Source of the DNA: a virus
Length of the DNA stretch: 64,000 nucleotides
Reading direction: 5' to 3' (one strand)
IMG/VR virus record: IMGVR_UViG_3300026292_000602
Location: 17,968 to 81,967 of that record
Made by a program: the position numbers and the translations under genes
Notes under the pieces: model-generated
The model's database searches: none
What the model saw: only the letters and a program-made list of their open reading frames with translations
What the model was told of the DNA's origin: nothing
Shown: positions 38,400 to 45,571 of the stretch, one piece after another
Numbering within the stretch: position 1 is the first letter of the stretch
Layout of the letters: every line of letters begins with the position of its first letter

Positions 38400-38773
38400 T
38401 GCCAGATAACTTACCGAGCATTCAGAGAGATGGGGGTCAACAGACTTCCACTTCTCACGATTATATTCACACTGACAAACACGATATGGAATTGAGTCAT
38501 TATGTAATGGCTGAAAGATGTATGTTAGTTGAATACCATACGATTAAAAATGAAATAGAAACAGATGGAACTTCTGATACATTGATTTATATCCTAGAAG
38601 GCGGTCATAGAGGGTTTCACAAATATATGGATGCCCACTTGATAGAAGAATATAATGATGTTGAAGATAAGTTTTATCAGCTTCATGCAGATGGAGAATT
38701 ACCATATAGTCTTTATGACGGTGATCCACTTGTAGAAGACGAACCAACAGAAGGGCAGGTATCAAATGGCTAA
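38399..38773 (+). CDS. Hypothetical acidic early protein, 124 aa
   Basis: HDYIHTDKHDMELSHYVMAE then YILEGGHRGFHKYMDAHLIE: His/Asp/Tyr-rich helical protein, C-terminus acidic. Linked by overlap to genes on both sides. Confidence 0.62.
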   Translation: MPDNLPSIQRDGGQQTSTSHDYIHTDKHDMELSHYVMAERCMLVEYHTIKNEIETDGTSDTLIYILEGGHRGFHKYMDAHLIEEYNDVEDKFYQLHADGELPYSLYDGDPLVEDEPTEGQVSNG

Positions 38774-38957
38774 ATTTAGATTGAATTGTGATGTGGATTC
38801 TATCGTAGAAGAAGCAGAACATTTAGAAGATCTATTTAAGGACGGCGTAGAAGCAGAGTCCGAAGAAGAAGCCGAAAGAATTGTTTCGGCAAAGGTTAAA
38901 GAGCTTATGTATGGCGGACCTTATTATAACTTAACCGAGGAGGGCAACGATGAGTAA
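38766..38957 (+). CDS. Hypothetical acidic early protein, 63 aa
   Basis: MAKFRLNCDVDSIVEEAEHL then EDLFKDGVEAESEEEAERIV. Short alpha/beta pattern with a Glu-rich helix. Overlaps both neighbours. Confidence 0.6.
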   Translation: MAKFRLNCDVDSIVEEAEHLEDLFKDGVEAESEEEAERIVSAKVKELMYGGPYYNLTEEGNDE

Positions 38958-39117
38958 GAAGATAATAGGAATCAATGAAGATTTCAATAACAGAGATAAG
39001 GAAACGGTATCCGAAATTATATGGGAAGCCGTTAGGGAACATCCTGACTTTCAGGACACCCCTGGTATAACTGGAATCAGTTATCAAATAAATGTGACAG
39101 TCACGGAGGAGAAATGA
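38950..39117 (+). CDS. Hypothetical early protein, 55 aa
   Basis: MSKKIIGINEDFNNRDKETV, then SEIIWEAVREHPDFQDTPGI. Starts inside the previous gene end with GAGGAGGGCAACG upstream and ends in ATGA with the zinc-ribbon gene. Confidence 0.58.
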   Translation: MSKKIIGINEDFNNRDKETVSEIIWEAVREHPDFQDTPGITGISYQINVTVTEEK

Positions 39118-39257
39118 GTTGGTTTGATGATGCGACTTGGACTTGTCCTATATGTGATTACACTCTACACGGCGAAGAACCGGCTGTTCATGTGATCTGT
39201 GATAATTGTAAAGAGGGAGTTGAGGAAGTGGCATTTCCTTTCCCGGGAGATTGCTAA
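39114..39257 (+). CDS. Zinc-ribbon protein, 47 aa
   Basis: WTCPICDYTLHGEEPAVHVI then CDNCKEGVEE: two C-x2-C knuckles about 18 residues apart, as in rubredoxin-like zinc ribbons. The ATGA and TAATG couplings fix both ends. Confidence 0.65.
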   Translation: MSWFDDATWTCPICDYTLHGEEPAVHVICDNCKEGVEEVAFPFPGDC

Positions 39258-39826
39258 TGGAATTCTATCCTAAAGACAAAGATCCTAGACTAGACGAGAG
39301 AACGGCTAGGTTCCATGGTAGGGTTATGAAAGAAGACCTAGCGACTCTTTCTTATGTTCCTAACACTCCTAATAGAGATATCAATGTTCAAAGAGCGACA
39401 AATCATGTGACTTGGGACTACGACAAAGATATGTGGTGCGAAGTTGATCATTTAATGATTGGTCTTTATATTAAAGCGAAGACAACCGATACAAGAGAGT
39501 TCCTAGAAGATAGGTTGTGTCGTGATGTCGTTAAGCTGATCAAAGGACCTAGGTACTATGAACAAGCGAAGGTCTATTGCATGATTGATATGTTTTATCC
39601 AGAAGATGAAAGCATCTATGATATCGTTAAGAAGCCAAAGAAAGATAGAGAGGCTCATAGCATATCAGGAAACGAAGGTGAAGTCACTTATTATGTGACA
39701 CTTCATATTCAAGAATGTAATGCAATGGATTTGATTGTATATGAATCTAGAAATAAAGACGGGTCCGAAAGAGGCGACTATTTTAATCTACACGGAACGA
39801 ATTTAGAAGGAAAGGTGGCGGCATGA
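39257..39826 (+). CDS. Hypothetical early protein, 189 aa
   Basis: MEFYPKDKDPRLDERTARFH, then ATNHVTWDYDKDMWCEVDHL and AKTTDTREFLEDRLCRDVVK; alpha/beta soluble protein. Start set by TAATG. No known motif. Confidence 0.65.
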   Translation: MEFYPKDKDPRLDERTARFHGRVMKEDLATLSYVPNTPNRDINVQRATNHVTWDYDKDMWCEVDHLMIGLYIKAKTTDTREFLEDRLCRDVVKLIKGPRYYEQAKVYCMIDMFYPEDESIYDIVKKPKKDREAHSISGNEGEVTYYVTLHIQECNAMDLIVYESRNKDGSERGDYFNLHGTNLEGKVAA

Positions 39827-39960
39827 ATAAAGATATGAAATGTCTTGATTGCGGAACCGATATACCAGCATCAACAGATCATTCATCAGATGAACCTTAT
39901 ATGTTTGTCTGTAATGATTGCAGAGATGAGATAGGTAATGGTAAGCCCTATGAAGAATAA
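39823..39960 (+). CDS. Small zinc-binding protein, 45 aa
   Basis: MKCLDCGTDIPASTDHSSDE then FVCNDCRDEIGNG: two C-x2-C pairs, a DksA/TraR- or ribbon-like knuckle. GCATGA overlap with the gene upstream. Confidence 0.62.
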   Translation: MNKDMKCLDCGTDIPASTDHSSDEPYMFVCNDCRDEIGNGKPYEE

Positions 39961-40159
39961 GAAATACTCAATAGGGCATACCTATACGGTCTGGAAAGAT
40001 GTGACAGCAAAGAACGAAGAAGAAGCAATCGATATCGCTTGTAATTCGAATTATTCTGTGAATGTCTACATAGGTAAACAGGATCCTAGATGCACGGTGA
40101 AAGCGACAGCAGAGCTGAACGAATACGAAGATCCCAAAGTCCACGAATACGACAAATAG
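39950..40159 (+). CDS. Hypothetical early protein, 69 aa
   Basis: MKNKKYSIGHTYTVWKDVTA, then KNEEEAIDIACNSNYSVNVY. The pattern (VxAxxxEEAxxxA) resembles small PcfJ/DpnD-like alpha/beta phage proteins. Overlaps the zinc-binding gene by 11 bases. Confidence 0.6.
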   Translation: MKNKKYSIGHTYTVWKDVTAKNEEEAIDIACNSNYSVNVYIGKQDPRCTVKATAELNEYEDPKVHEYDK

Positions 40160-40163
40160 ACCA

Positions 40164-40171
40164 GATAAATA
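40164..40171 (+). promoter_or_regulatory. Possible late promoter (GATAAATA) inside the early block
   Basis: AGATAAATACTCG 31 bases before ATG 40195. It would give this gene late expression. Confidence 0.4.
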
Positions 40172-40194
40172 CTCGTATAATAGGAGTAAGACAA

Positions 40195-40638
40195 ATGGTT
40201 AAATTATCAGTTCATTGGAAGGATATGCTTTCAGTCAAGAATGCTATGGCAAGAGCTGACGCAGGTCTACCAGTCAAAGAAGCTCAGAATAGATACAGAG
40301 TTAAGTGGGATCACCCTGATTGGGACAAAGGCGAAAAGGTTGAAGAAAAGATATTCAGCAGTATGGAAGACGCCAAAGAGTATGGTGCTTGGGTGGCTCG
40401 TAATTACGATCTCAGAAGAGAAGGAAAAGACGAGAACTCATTAGATGTTAGAACAGGATATAACACCGTACCTGAACCTAGTTCAAATGTACCAGTCGCA
40501 ATAGAAACTCCATTCGGCCTATACGAGCTTACAGAGATAGATGTCTTTGGGCAAGACTCAGGCAAGTGGAGTCTAGTAGACGCCTTGGTTAAAGAAGGCG
40601 CCATCAAGAAGGTCGAAGACAATTTTAGATCAGGATAA
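40195..40638 (+). CDS. Hypothetical protein, 147 aa
   Basis: MVKLSVHWKDMLSVKNAMAR, then YRVKWDHPDWDKGEKVEEKI and a C-terminal part with TPFGLYELTEIDVFGQDSGK. ATAGGAGTAAGACAA gives an ideal site for ATG 40195. Function unknown. Confidence 0.65.
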   Translation: MVKLSVHWKDMLSVKNAMARADAGLPVKEAQNRYRVKWDHPDWDKGEKVEEKIFSSMEDAKEYGAWVARNYDLRREGKDENSLDVRTGYNTVPEPSSNVPVAIETPFGLYELTEIDVFGQDSGKWSLVDALVKEGAIKKVEDNFRSG

Positions 40639-40642
40639 TAGC

Positions 40643-40759
40643 GGAGGCGAGAAAAGCCATTTAGAGCCTACGGTCGGAAAGCCAAAATTTCAGACCAGGG
40701 TTATAAACAGAGTGCGAAGCACGGACGGTCGCGATTTTTGTTCCGGAGTCTACGCCTCC
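40643..40759 (+). ncRNA. Structured non-coding region, possible RNA element
   Basis: GGAGGCG (40643-40649) pairs with CGCCTCC (40753-40759), closing a 117-base domain. Inside are GTGCGAAGCAC and CGGACGGTCGCG hairpins and AGCCATTTAGAGC (40655-40667), which recurs inverted at 54090-54102. No open frame covers it. Confidence 0.45.
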
Positions 40760-40851
40760 TACACCAAAAGTCGCTCCGCTGATCCTATTCCACATAGAAC
40801 CACCACATCATTTACCTTACATACCACCGACCCCCAGGAGTTTTATCTACT

Positions 40852-41193
40852 ATGGCTGATAAACCTATTCTCTACTCGATAGACGACGAGACAAAAGAAC
40901 TCTTAACCGAAATGCTTAATCTGTTAGAAGGCCTCGCGGACCTACAGATGACAGATGAAAGCACCGAAGAAATGCGACTCCTTAATCGTAGTGTCGGGGA
41001 ACGGTTCGGGATAGAGTTCCGTGATATCGTGCTAGAGAGTGATCAAGATAGTGACGGCAATCCTAGGTTCACGGTAATGTCCTATAAAGAGCCTTCGTCT
41101 AGGAGAGACCCCTCGGAATACCTAAGGCTTGTTTCTAATCGTGACTTAGAAGGTGCGTCTGATGGGGTGCCTAAGAATGACAATAATGAGTAA
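40852..41193 (+). CDS. Hypothetical acidic early protein, 113 aa
   Basis: MADKPILYSIDDETKELLTE, then RSVGERFGIEFRDIVLESDQ. Helical and acidic. CAGGAG lies 12 bases before the ATG. It stands alone between non-coding regions and has a richer codon mix than its AT-rich neighbours. Confidence 0.62.
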   Translation: MADKPILYSIDDETKELLTEMLNLLEGLADLQMTDESTEEMRLLNRSVGERFGIEFRDIVLESDQDSDGNPRFTVMSYKEPSSRRDPSEYLRLVSNRDLEGASDGVPKNDNNE

Positions 41194-41415
41194 GGGTAGA
41201 TCTAGAGTGACACCTACGGTGCTCTATTGGCTGTTAGTCTTTTAATCCTTTCTACTACACGCCAGGAATTTTAGAATTTCCATATCACATAGATTAAGTT
41301 TTGTCTATCATTTGCATAATAGAATAGGTCAGCTACGCCAACCTATCGTGTTATCTTACTATTTTTAAGAGTCAGATTGCTAAAAAAAGCATAGGCCCCG
41401 CTGTAAGTATAGTAG
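41194..41415. other. Non-coding region with repeat copy 3
   Basis: No gene seen in 222 bases. Contains AGGCCCCGCTGTA at 41393-41405, the third copy of the 13-bp repeat that flanks the HemD-like gene. Confidence 0.5.
41393..41405 (+). repeat. 13-bp direct repeat AGGCCCCGCTGTA, copy 3
   Basis: Lies 11 bases before the 56-aa gene, about 12 kb from copies 1 and 2. Confidence 0.72.
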
Positions 41416-41586
41416 ATGAACGAACAAGAACAGATTAGATTCCGTTGGTACAAGAGTGATGATGCACGGTTTTGGATTGTGGATGAAGTCTTGGGTATCA
41501 ATATAGGGTCTTGTCGCAGTCAGTCGGTTGCTGAACGACTATGTGAGAAGCTGAACTTGTTAGAGCAAGAGGTAGTTTGGAATTGA
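41416..41586 (+). CDS. Hypothetical protein, 56 aa
   Basis: MNEQEQIRFRWYKSDDARFW, then SQSVAERLCEKLNLLEQEVV. The pattern resembles small phage proteins of mixed alpha/beta fold. No clear ribosome-binding site. Confidence 0.5.
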   Translation: MNEQEQIRFRWYKSDDARFWIVDEVLGINIGSCRSQSVAERLCEKLNLLEQEVVWN

Positions 41587-41940
41587 ATGGCAGAGTATTC
41601 AAACTATGCCTGTCGCCACCGTCCCCAATCCTTTTTTTATATTTTTTGAAACCTATTTCCACCGTATAAGAACGGTCCAAAACCGTGGGGCCATGGTCGG
41701 CCTCGAGAGCGGGTGCTAGGGATGCCTCGGCCTTTATTAACCATTTAAACGGTGCTTCTACGGTTGGGCCTTCGGCCCCTTATAGTATTAAATGTGGCTA
41801 GTCGCTGAGCTCTACTACTATAAGCTTCGCCTCACTAGCTATATAGGGCTCACTGACGCTTATATAAGCTCACTAGCCGTCATTAGTCACTACGAAGCTC
41901 ACTAGGTATTCACTACCGTTCACTATTGGATCTTCTTTAT
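41587..41940. other. Non-coding hub with TCACT repeats
   Basis: No gene in 354 bases. Holds a GGGCC-TTC-GGCCC hairpin (41766-41778) and a repeat array at 41830-41928. Confidence 0.6.
41830..41928 (+). repeat. Array of seven TCACT(A/G) repeats
   Basis: TCACTA or TCACTG occurs at 41832, 41850, 41870, 41887, 41900, 41910 and 41920; three copies share the longer CTCACTAG. Spacing is 10-20 bases. Iteron-like; could bind a replication or regulatory protein. Confidence 0.55.
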
Positions 41941-42159
41941 CTACTTCTTTTTGGATTTCTTTGTGATCTCTTTGGAGCCCCAGATTCTTCTCAGGTTCGC
42001 TATAAGTTCTTTGGTCTCTTCTATTGGAATATCTTTGACCGGTTCTTTCGTGGTCGATCCAGGATTTTTCAGATGTAAGTCTTTGAAATCCTTAGACTTT
42101 TTGGCCGAACTTAATTCATCTTTCAAGCTCTTTTTGAATGGTACATTCTTTAATCTCAT
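41941..42159 (-). CDS. Hypothetical basic protein, 72 aa
   Basis: MRLKNVPFKKSLKDELSSAK, Lys-rich throughout, ending EITKKSKKK. The only minus-strand gene in this block. A consensus-type promoter (42170-42198) ends 11 bases before the ATG, supporting it. Possible nucleic-acid-binding regulator. Confidence 0.58.
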   Translation of the reverse strand: MRLKNVPFKKSLKDELSSAKKSKDFKDLHLKNPGSTTKEPVKDIPIEETKELIANLRRIWGSKEITKKSKKK

Positions 42160-42169
42160 GGTACCTTAT

Positions 42170-42198
42170 ATTATGGCATCATTATTGATAAAAGTCAA
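42170..42198 (-). promoter_or_regulatory. Minus-strand promoter M1
   Basis: TTGACT (42193-42198), 17 bases, CATAAT (42170-42175) on the minus strand. Leader before ATG 42159 would be about four bases. Confidence 0.72.
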
Positions 42199-42363
42199 GG
42201 AGGAGGTTTACCAAAAATTCTCTATATTTTTCAAGAGGTTAGGACCCTGAGCCTCAGGTCAGAGTTCGGCCCACCCTTTGAGTATCGAAGTTTTTCTGTC
42301 CTGGTTTGTCTTAACCTTACCCTTTTTTTGGTGGGCGGATCTCTTGCTCCGGCTTATACTATT

Positions 42364-42392
42364 ATAATATGATCTCTTGGGGGATTTGTCAA
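42364..42392 (-). promoter_or_regulatory. Minus-strand promoter M2
   Basis: GG-TTGACA (42387-42392), 17 bases, TATTAT (42364-42369). Confidence 0.75.
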
Positions 42393-42498
42393 CCATTTTC
42401 TTTGTTTTGGCCCCATCTTTTTTTGGCACTAGATCTAGTGGGTGGGGGAGGTATAAACCACAAGCGGAAATCAGCCCATCGGGAGCGTGGCAGTCTTT

Positions 42499-42527
42499 AT
42501 TATAGCATATTTTGGATTGGATGTCAA
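42499..42527 (-). promoter_or_regulatory. Minus-strand promoter M3
   Basis: GG-TTGACA (42522-42527), 17 bases, TATAAT (42499-42504): a perfect sigma70 consensus, back to back with plus promoter P10. Confidence 0.85.
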
Positions 42528-42561
42528 CCAAAAAAAAATGGTATTTTTTGGAAAAAAGAGG

Positions 42562-42590
42562 TTGACCTTTTGGATTAGAGACTGTATTAT
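42562..42590 (+). promoter_or_regulatory. Early-type promoter P10
   Basis: TTGACC at 42562, 17 bases, TATTAT at 42585. Confidence 0.8.
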
Positions 42591-42621
42591 AATATTAACA
42601 ATAAGGAAATAGGAGGGCTAC

Positions 42622-42978
42622 ATGGCTAGAGAAATTACTTTAAAACCTAATATACAAATAAGTCTCGATGGGACTAGCATTTGGGATAGAGCAGGGACCA
42701 ACCCTGAGACCGTAAATGTCAGCAGTATTACATTGAGGGAAGAGACCTACGATGATGATAGCTGGTGGGACATGGTTATAGAACACGATGGTCCCTGGGA
42801 GATCTATACTGATAAGGGATTCGTTAAGGGGATCTCGGATTTAGTAGGTCCCGGTTGGGATGTTGACTTTAGTGAGCAAGGTCTACAAGAGGATGGTAGA
42901 GCTCATTTTGACGTGCATTCTACACCCGATGAGATCACGCATGAGGTTAAAGAATCGCTAGAAATGGAAGGAAATTAG
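42622..42978 (+). CDS. Hypothetical acidic early protein, 118 aa
   Basis: MAREITLKPNIQISLDGTSI, then DDDSWWDMVIEHDGPWEIYT; Asp/Trp-rich, beta-type. AGGAGGGCTAC precedes the ATG. Function unknown. Confidence 0.66.
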   Translation: MAREITLKPNIQISLDGTSIWDRAGTNPETVNVSSITLREETYDDDSWWDMVIEHDGPWEIYTDKGFVKGISDLVGPGWDVDFSEQGLQEDGRAHFDVHSTPDEITHEVKESLEMEGN

Positions 42979-42981
42979 GGG

Positions 42982-43010
42982 TTGACAGATCCCTATTTTG
43001 GTTATATTAT
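42982..43010 (+). promoter_or_regulatory. Early-type promoter P11
   Basis: TTGACA at 42982, 17 bases, TATTAT at 43005. Confidence 0.83.
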
Positions 43011-43032
43011 AATAGTATAAAGAGAGGGCAAT

Positions 43033-43698
43033 ATGAATAAAAGAACTAAATTTTTCGCAACCGTGGCATTGATGGCAGGCATGAGCTCCTATGGGGTGGC
43101 CGCTGATAAGTTAGATTCATTTGATCACGCCGCAGAGTTGACATCGCAGGCCAAGACTATATTATTTCAAGAATTAAACGAAGCAAAGGCTCCTAACCAC
43201 AGCCACCAGGCTATTGTATGTTTAGCAGAGAACATCTACTTTGAAGCTAGAGCAGAATCAATGGAAGGCAAGGCGGCTGTGGCAAACGTCACAAGGAACA
43301 GGGTAGAGGACAAGAGATGGCCTGGTACCTACTGTGAAGTGGTTCAAGAGGGACCTGTTAGGGAGAGCTGGAAGACCAAGAAGGATCCAGATCTAGCAAA
43401 GGAAGACAGAATTTATTATCCTAGAAAGCATAGATGTCAGTTCAGTTGGTATTGTGATGGTAAGAAAGATATCATATGGGCCAACAAGGAGAAGTCAGGC
43501 CAGACCATAGAGGCCAATGCAAGGGCTTGGAGAGATGCAGTGAAGGTGGCTATCTATACTCTAGGTTATGGATCGTATAGGGTCAACGATAATACCCACG
43601 GGGCTGTGTTCTACTATAATCACCACCTGGTGACACCTAGTTGGAGCCACGAGAAAGAGTTCATTAATATCATTGGCAACCACACTTTTATGAAGTAA
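43033..43698 (+). CDS. SleB-type cell-wall hydrolase (endolysin), 221 aa
   Basis: Signal peptide MNKRTKFFATVALMAGMSSY followed by GVAA. The hydrolase_2/SleB domain runs from about residue 55: VCLAENIYFEARAESMEGKA (catalytic Glu region), ANVTRNRVEDKRWP, TYCEVVQ, CQFSWYCDG, then HGAVFYYNHH and GNHTFMK. It cleaves peptidoglycan glycan strands. A Sec signal on a phage lysin suggests export independent of a holin pore. It sits alone behind an early-type promoter, unusual timing for a lysis gene. Confidence 0.87.
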   Translation: MNKRTKFFATVALMAGMSSYGVAADKLDSFDHAAELTSQAKTILFQELNEAKAPNHSHQAIVCLAENIYFEARAESMEGKAAVANVTRNRVEDKRWPGTYCEVVQEGPVRESWKTKKDPDLAKEDRIYYPRKHRCQFSWYCDGKKDIIWANKEKSGQTIEANARAWRDAVKVAIYTLGYGSYRVNDNTHGAVFYYNHHLVTPSWSHEKEFINIIGNHTFMK

Positions 43699-43717
43699 AA
43701 TAAGGGGAAAATAATGG

Positions 43718-43746
43718 TTGACAAATTGGATAAAAGAGTGCATAAT
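43718..43746 (+). promoter_or_regulatory. Early-type promoter P12
   Basis: TTGACA at 43718, 17 bases, CATAAT at 43741. Confidence 0.8.
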
Positions 43747-43783
43747 ATACATATAATAAGAAATAACAGAAGGGCAAAAATAT

Positions 43784-43969
43784 ATGAGTAAAACAGGGCA
43801 ATGGGTATTAGAGATGCAAGAAGACAGTTGGCATCTTAACAGAGATCAGTTCATAGAGAAGCATGGTATCAACCAAGTTGATGTATGGGATGATGAGCAT
43901 AAGAAGATGGAGGACGAGGGGTTCTCTAAAGAAGAAATCAATCAAATGTATATGACGAAGGGAGTGTAA
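43784..43969 (+). CDS. Hypothetical early protein, 61 aa
   Basis: MSKTGQWVLEMQEDSWHLNR, then DDEHKKMEDEGFSKEEINQM. The pattern WVLEMQEDA..M....F...HG is a small early phage protein type. Function unknown. Confidence 0.63.
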   Translation: MSKTGQWVLEMQEDSWHLNRDQFIEKHGINQVDVWDDEHKKMEDEGFSKEEINQMYMTKGV

Positions 43970-43971
43970 GT

Positions 43972-44199
43972 ATGAAGTTGAATCAACAAGGGTCGAATAT
44001 GACCGAGATAGTGACTAATGCAGGCAAGAGGATTTTATTCAGTTATGAAACTCCTGTCGCAGGATGGTGTGAGCAGGGTGCTTTCAGAACAGAAGATAAG
44101 TTTTCTGTCACAACGTCGAAACACATTAACAAATACCTAGGTGGCAAAGACGTAGGTAGGGTAGTTCCCCAGGCTTGGATAGAAGGGTTGGTGAGCTAG
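43972..44199 (+). CDS. Hypothetical early protein (DUF8033-like), 75 aa
   Basis: TNAGKRILFSYETPVAGWCE, then FSVTTSKHINKYLGGKDVGR. The ..LFSYxTPVA...S.TTSxHIN.. layout is that of a small phage family I associate with DUF8033. Start at 43972 or 43999. Confidence 0.62.
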   Translation: MKLNQQGSNMTEIVTNAGKRILFSYETPVAGWCEQGAFRTEDKFSVTTSKHINKYLGGKDVGRVVPQAWIEGLVS

Positions 44200-44390
44200 T
44201 GAAGAAGATTCTAATCTTGATTATGATGGTCCCCTTATTGGGGGCCTGCACTATGACAGGGAAGGATATGATCAAGACAGCGAACTTGATCAAGAATACC
44301 TCTAAACTAACCAAAAGCGGTGTATCGGAATCGATCATCGTTAAGACGAAAGACATTTTGGATCCGAATAGAGGTGGAGGCAAGTGGTAG
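44199..44390 (+). CDS. Small lipoprotein, 63 aa
   Basis: GTG start overlapping the previous stop (TAGTGA). MKKILILIMMVPLLGACTMT has lipobox LGAC with acylated Cys17. The mature part is a Lys/Thr-rich helix. Confidence 0.62.
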   Translation: MKKILILIMMVPLLGACTMTGKDMIKTANLIKNTSKLTKSGVSESIIVKTKDILDPNRGGGKW

Positions 44391-44410
44391 ACATTTTGGA
44401 AAGATAATGG

Positions 44411-44439
44411 TTGACATTTTCAATCCAATGTGTTATTAT
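44411..44439 (+). promoter_or_regulatory. Early-type promoter P13
   Basis: TTGACA at 44411, 17 bases, TATTAT at 44434. Confidence 0.82.
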
Positions 44440-44483
44440 ATATAAACTAATGAATAGGCAATTTTCTAATAAAAGGAGGCATT

Positions 44484-44822
44484 ATGTCTACAAGTAAAAT
44501 GTATACCGTAGCAGGTACAAGTACCTTTAATGGTAAAACAAAAGTAAGATTCGCGAATGACTATGTGAGTAGGTTCAAGATCCTTACTAAGAACGGTCAC
44601 GATAATATCGAGATCCTGGAATTGGATCATCCAATGTCCAAAGGTGATGTGTGTAAATTCTTATCCACGCACGAAAAATTCCAAAACGAAGCACAACAAT
44701 CTGCAATCGCAGAGTTCGTCGTTAGGAATGTTAAAGTTGACACGACTCCAGCAGTTGAACCAGCTCTTAACGATATCGTTAAGCAAGAAGCTGAGGCAAC
44801 ACCTGAAGTAGAGTCTGCTTAA
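44484..44822 (+). CDS. Hypothetical early protein, 112 aa
   Basis: MSTSKMYTVAGTSTFNGKTK, then VRFANDYVSRFKILTKNGHD and an acidic tail. The TVAGTS..NG..KVRFANDY..R.K.L.K.GH pattern is a recognisable small marine-phage family of unknown role. AGGAGGCATT precedes the ATG. Confidence 0.68.
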   Translation: MSTSKMYTVAGTSTFNGKTKVRFANDYVSRFKILTKNGHDNIEILELDHPMSKGDVCKFLSTHEKFQNEAQQSAIAEFVVRNVKVDTTPAVEPALNDIVKQEAEATPEVESA

Positions 44823-44912
44823 TCTAGCACAGCAATCAATCGAATAAGTCCCGGGGTGAACCTCCGGGCATCGATCCCCAGAACAGAAGAAGGACCAGGA
44901 CAGTAATCTATC

Positions 44913-44997
44913 GCTCCCATGATGGAATAGGTAGACATAACAGACTTAAAATCTGTGGCCAATTGGCGTCCCGGTTCGAGTCCGGGTGGGAGTACCA
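44913..44997 (+). tRNA. tRNA-Leu (TAA)
   Basis: Acceptor GCTCCCA/TGGGAGT, anticodon stem-loop ACAGACTTAAAATCTGT, long variable arm GGCCAATTGGCGT typical of class II, T-arm CCCGGTTCGAGTCCGGG, encoded CCA. Reads TTA, a frequent codon here. Confidence 0.94.
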
Positions 44998-45008
44998 ACC
45001 TTTGATAT

Positions 45009-45085
45009 CTACCCGTAGCTCAGCAGGATAGAGCAACGGTCTTCTAAACCGTGGGTCGGGGGTTCGAATCCCTCCGGGTAGGCCA
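45009..45085 (+). tRNA. tRNA-Arg (TCT)
   Basis: Acceptor CTACCCG/CGGGTAG, anticodon stem-loop ACGGTCTTCTAAACCGT, T-arm GGGGGTTCGAATCCCTC, encoded CCA. Reads AGA, the dominant Arg codon of the early genes. Confidence 0.94.
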
Positions 45086-45117
45086 AAGGTGTTGCAAAAA
45101 TACAACAAAAATAATGG

Positions 45118-45146
45118 TTGACAAAATGGATAAGATCTGCTATTAT
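45118..45146 (+). promoter_or_regulatory. Early-type promoter P14
   Basis: TTGACA at 45118, 17 bases, TATTAT at 45141. The expected start coincides with ATG 45153. Confidence 0.82.
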
Positions 45147-45152
45147 TATAAT

Positions 45153-45257
45153 ATGAAACAATTAAAAGAGATCATAAAAGAAACCTTAGATTTTTGGCCT
45201 ATGACGATCGTAGTGCCAGGTCTATTAATTCTTATTCTTTTTAATAATATTGGTTGA
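45153..45257 (+). CDS. Small single-span membrane protein, 34 aa (leaderless candidate)
   Basis: MKQLKEIIKETLDFWPMTIV then VPGLLILILFNNIG: amphipathic start and one membrane helix. The ATG is seven bases past the -10 box with no ribosome-binding site. The TGA stop lies within the next promoter's TTGACA. Confidence 0.52.
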   Translation: MKQLKEIIKETLDFWPMTIVVPGLLILILFNNIG

Positions 45258-45282
45258 CATTAGGTCAATTAGGTGTTATATT
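45254..45282 (+). promoter_or_regulatory. Early-type promoter P15
   Basis: TTGACA at 45254, 17 bases, TATATT at 45277. Confidence 0.82.
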
Positions 45283-45314
45283 AAGAGTATAATAAGAAAC
45301 AGAAAGAGGGCAAA

Positions 45315-45500
45315 ATGTTATCACTAATAGGTTTATTCGCAATCGCGTTCGTAGTAATCAAGTATTTTCCAGACATATTGATGTTCTGTGTGAAGGCGGC
45401 TATCGTATTGATTGGCTTGTACTTTTTACTTGGAGCTCTATTGTGGATATTTGGGGCTTCGATCGCTATACACATGAATGGCGTTTTATTAGGATTATAG
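45315..45500 (+). CDS. Small two-span membrane protein, 61 aa
   Basis: MLSLIGLFAIAFVVIKYFPD and FCVKAAIVLIGLYFLLGALL are two hydrophobic segments with almost no charged residues between. GAGGGCAAA leader. Function unknown. Confidence 0.6.
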   Translation: MLSLIGLFAIAFVVIKYFPDILMFCVKAAIVLIGLYFLLGALLWIFGASIAIHMNGVLLGL

Positions 45501-45511
45501 AAAAATAATGG

Positions 45512-45540
45512 TTGACAAATTGGTTTGTTGACTGTATACT
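45512..45540 (+). promoter_or_regulatory. Early-type promoter P16
   Basis: TTGACA at 45512, 17 bases, TATACT at 45535. Confidence 0.83.
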
Positions 45541-45571
45541 GTAAGTATAACAATTAGGAAAGAGGGCAAAA

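Larger units (their letters stand above)
42199..42535 (-). ncRNA. Gene-free stretch transcribed from two minus-strand promoters
   Basis: Between promoters M3 and M1 no credible coding frame is seen: the one open frame begins inside the M3 -35 box. Transcripts from M3 and M2 would be non-coding unless they run on to the 72-aa gene. The M3 transcript contains the palindrome ACTAGATCTAGT. Confidence 0.4.

Noticed and set aside
41830-41928. CRISPR array
   Set aside because: The repeats are 6-8 bases with 10-20 base spacing, far too short for CRISPR, and no cas genes are present. No CRISPR array was seen elsewhere.
42259-42531. Minus-strand frame of 90 codons
   Set aside because: Its first codons lie in the -35 box of promoter M3, so the mRNA would begin after the start.
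44908-45108. Minus-strand frame of 66 codons
   Set aside because: Antisense of the Leu and Arg tRNAs.
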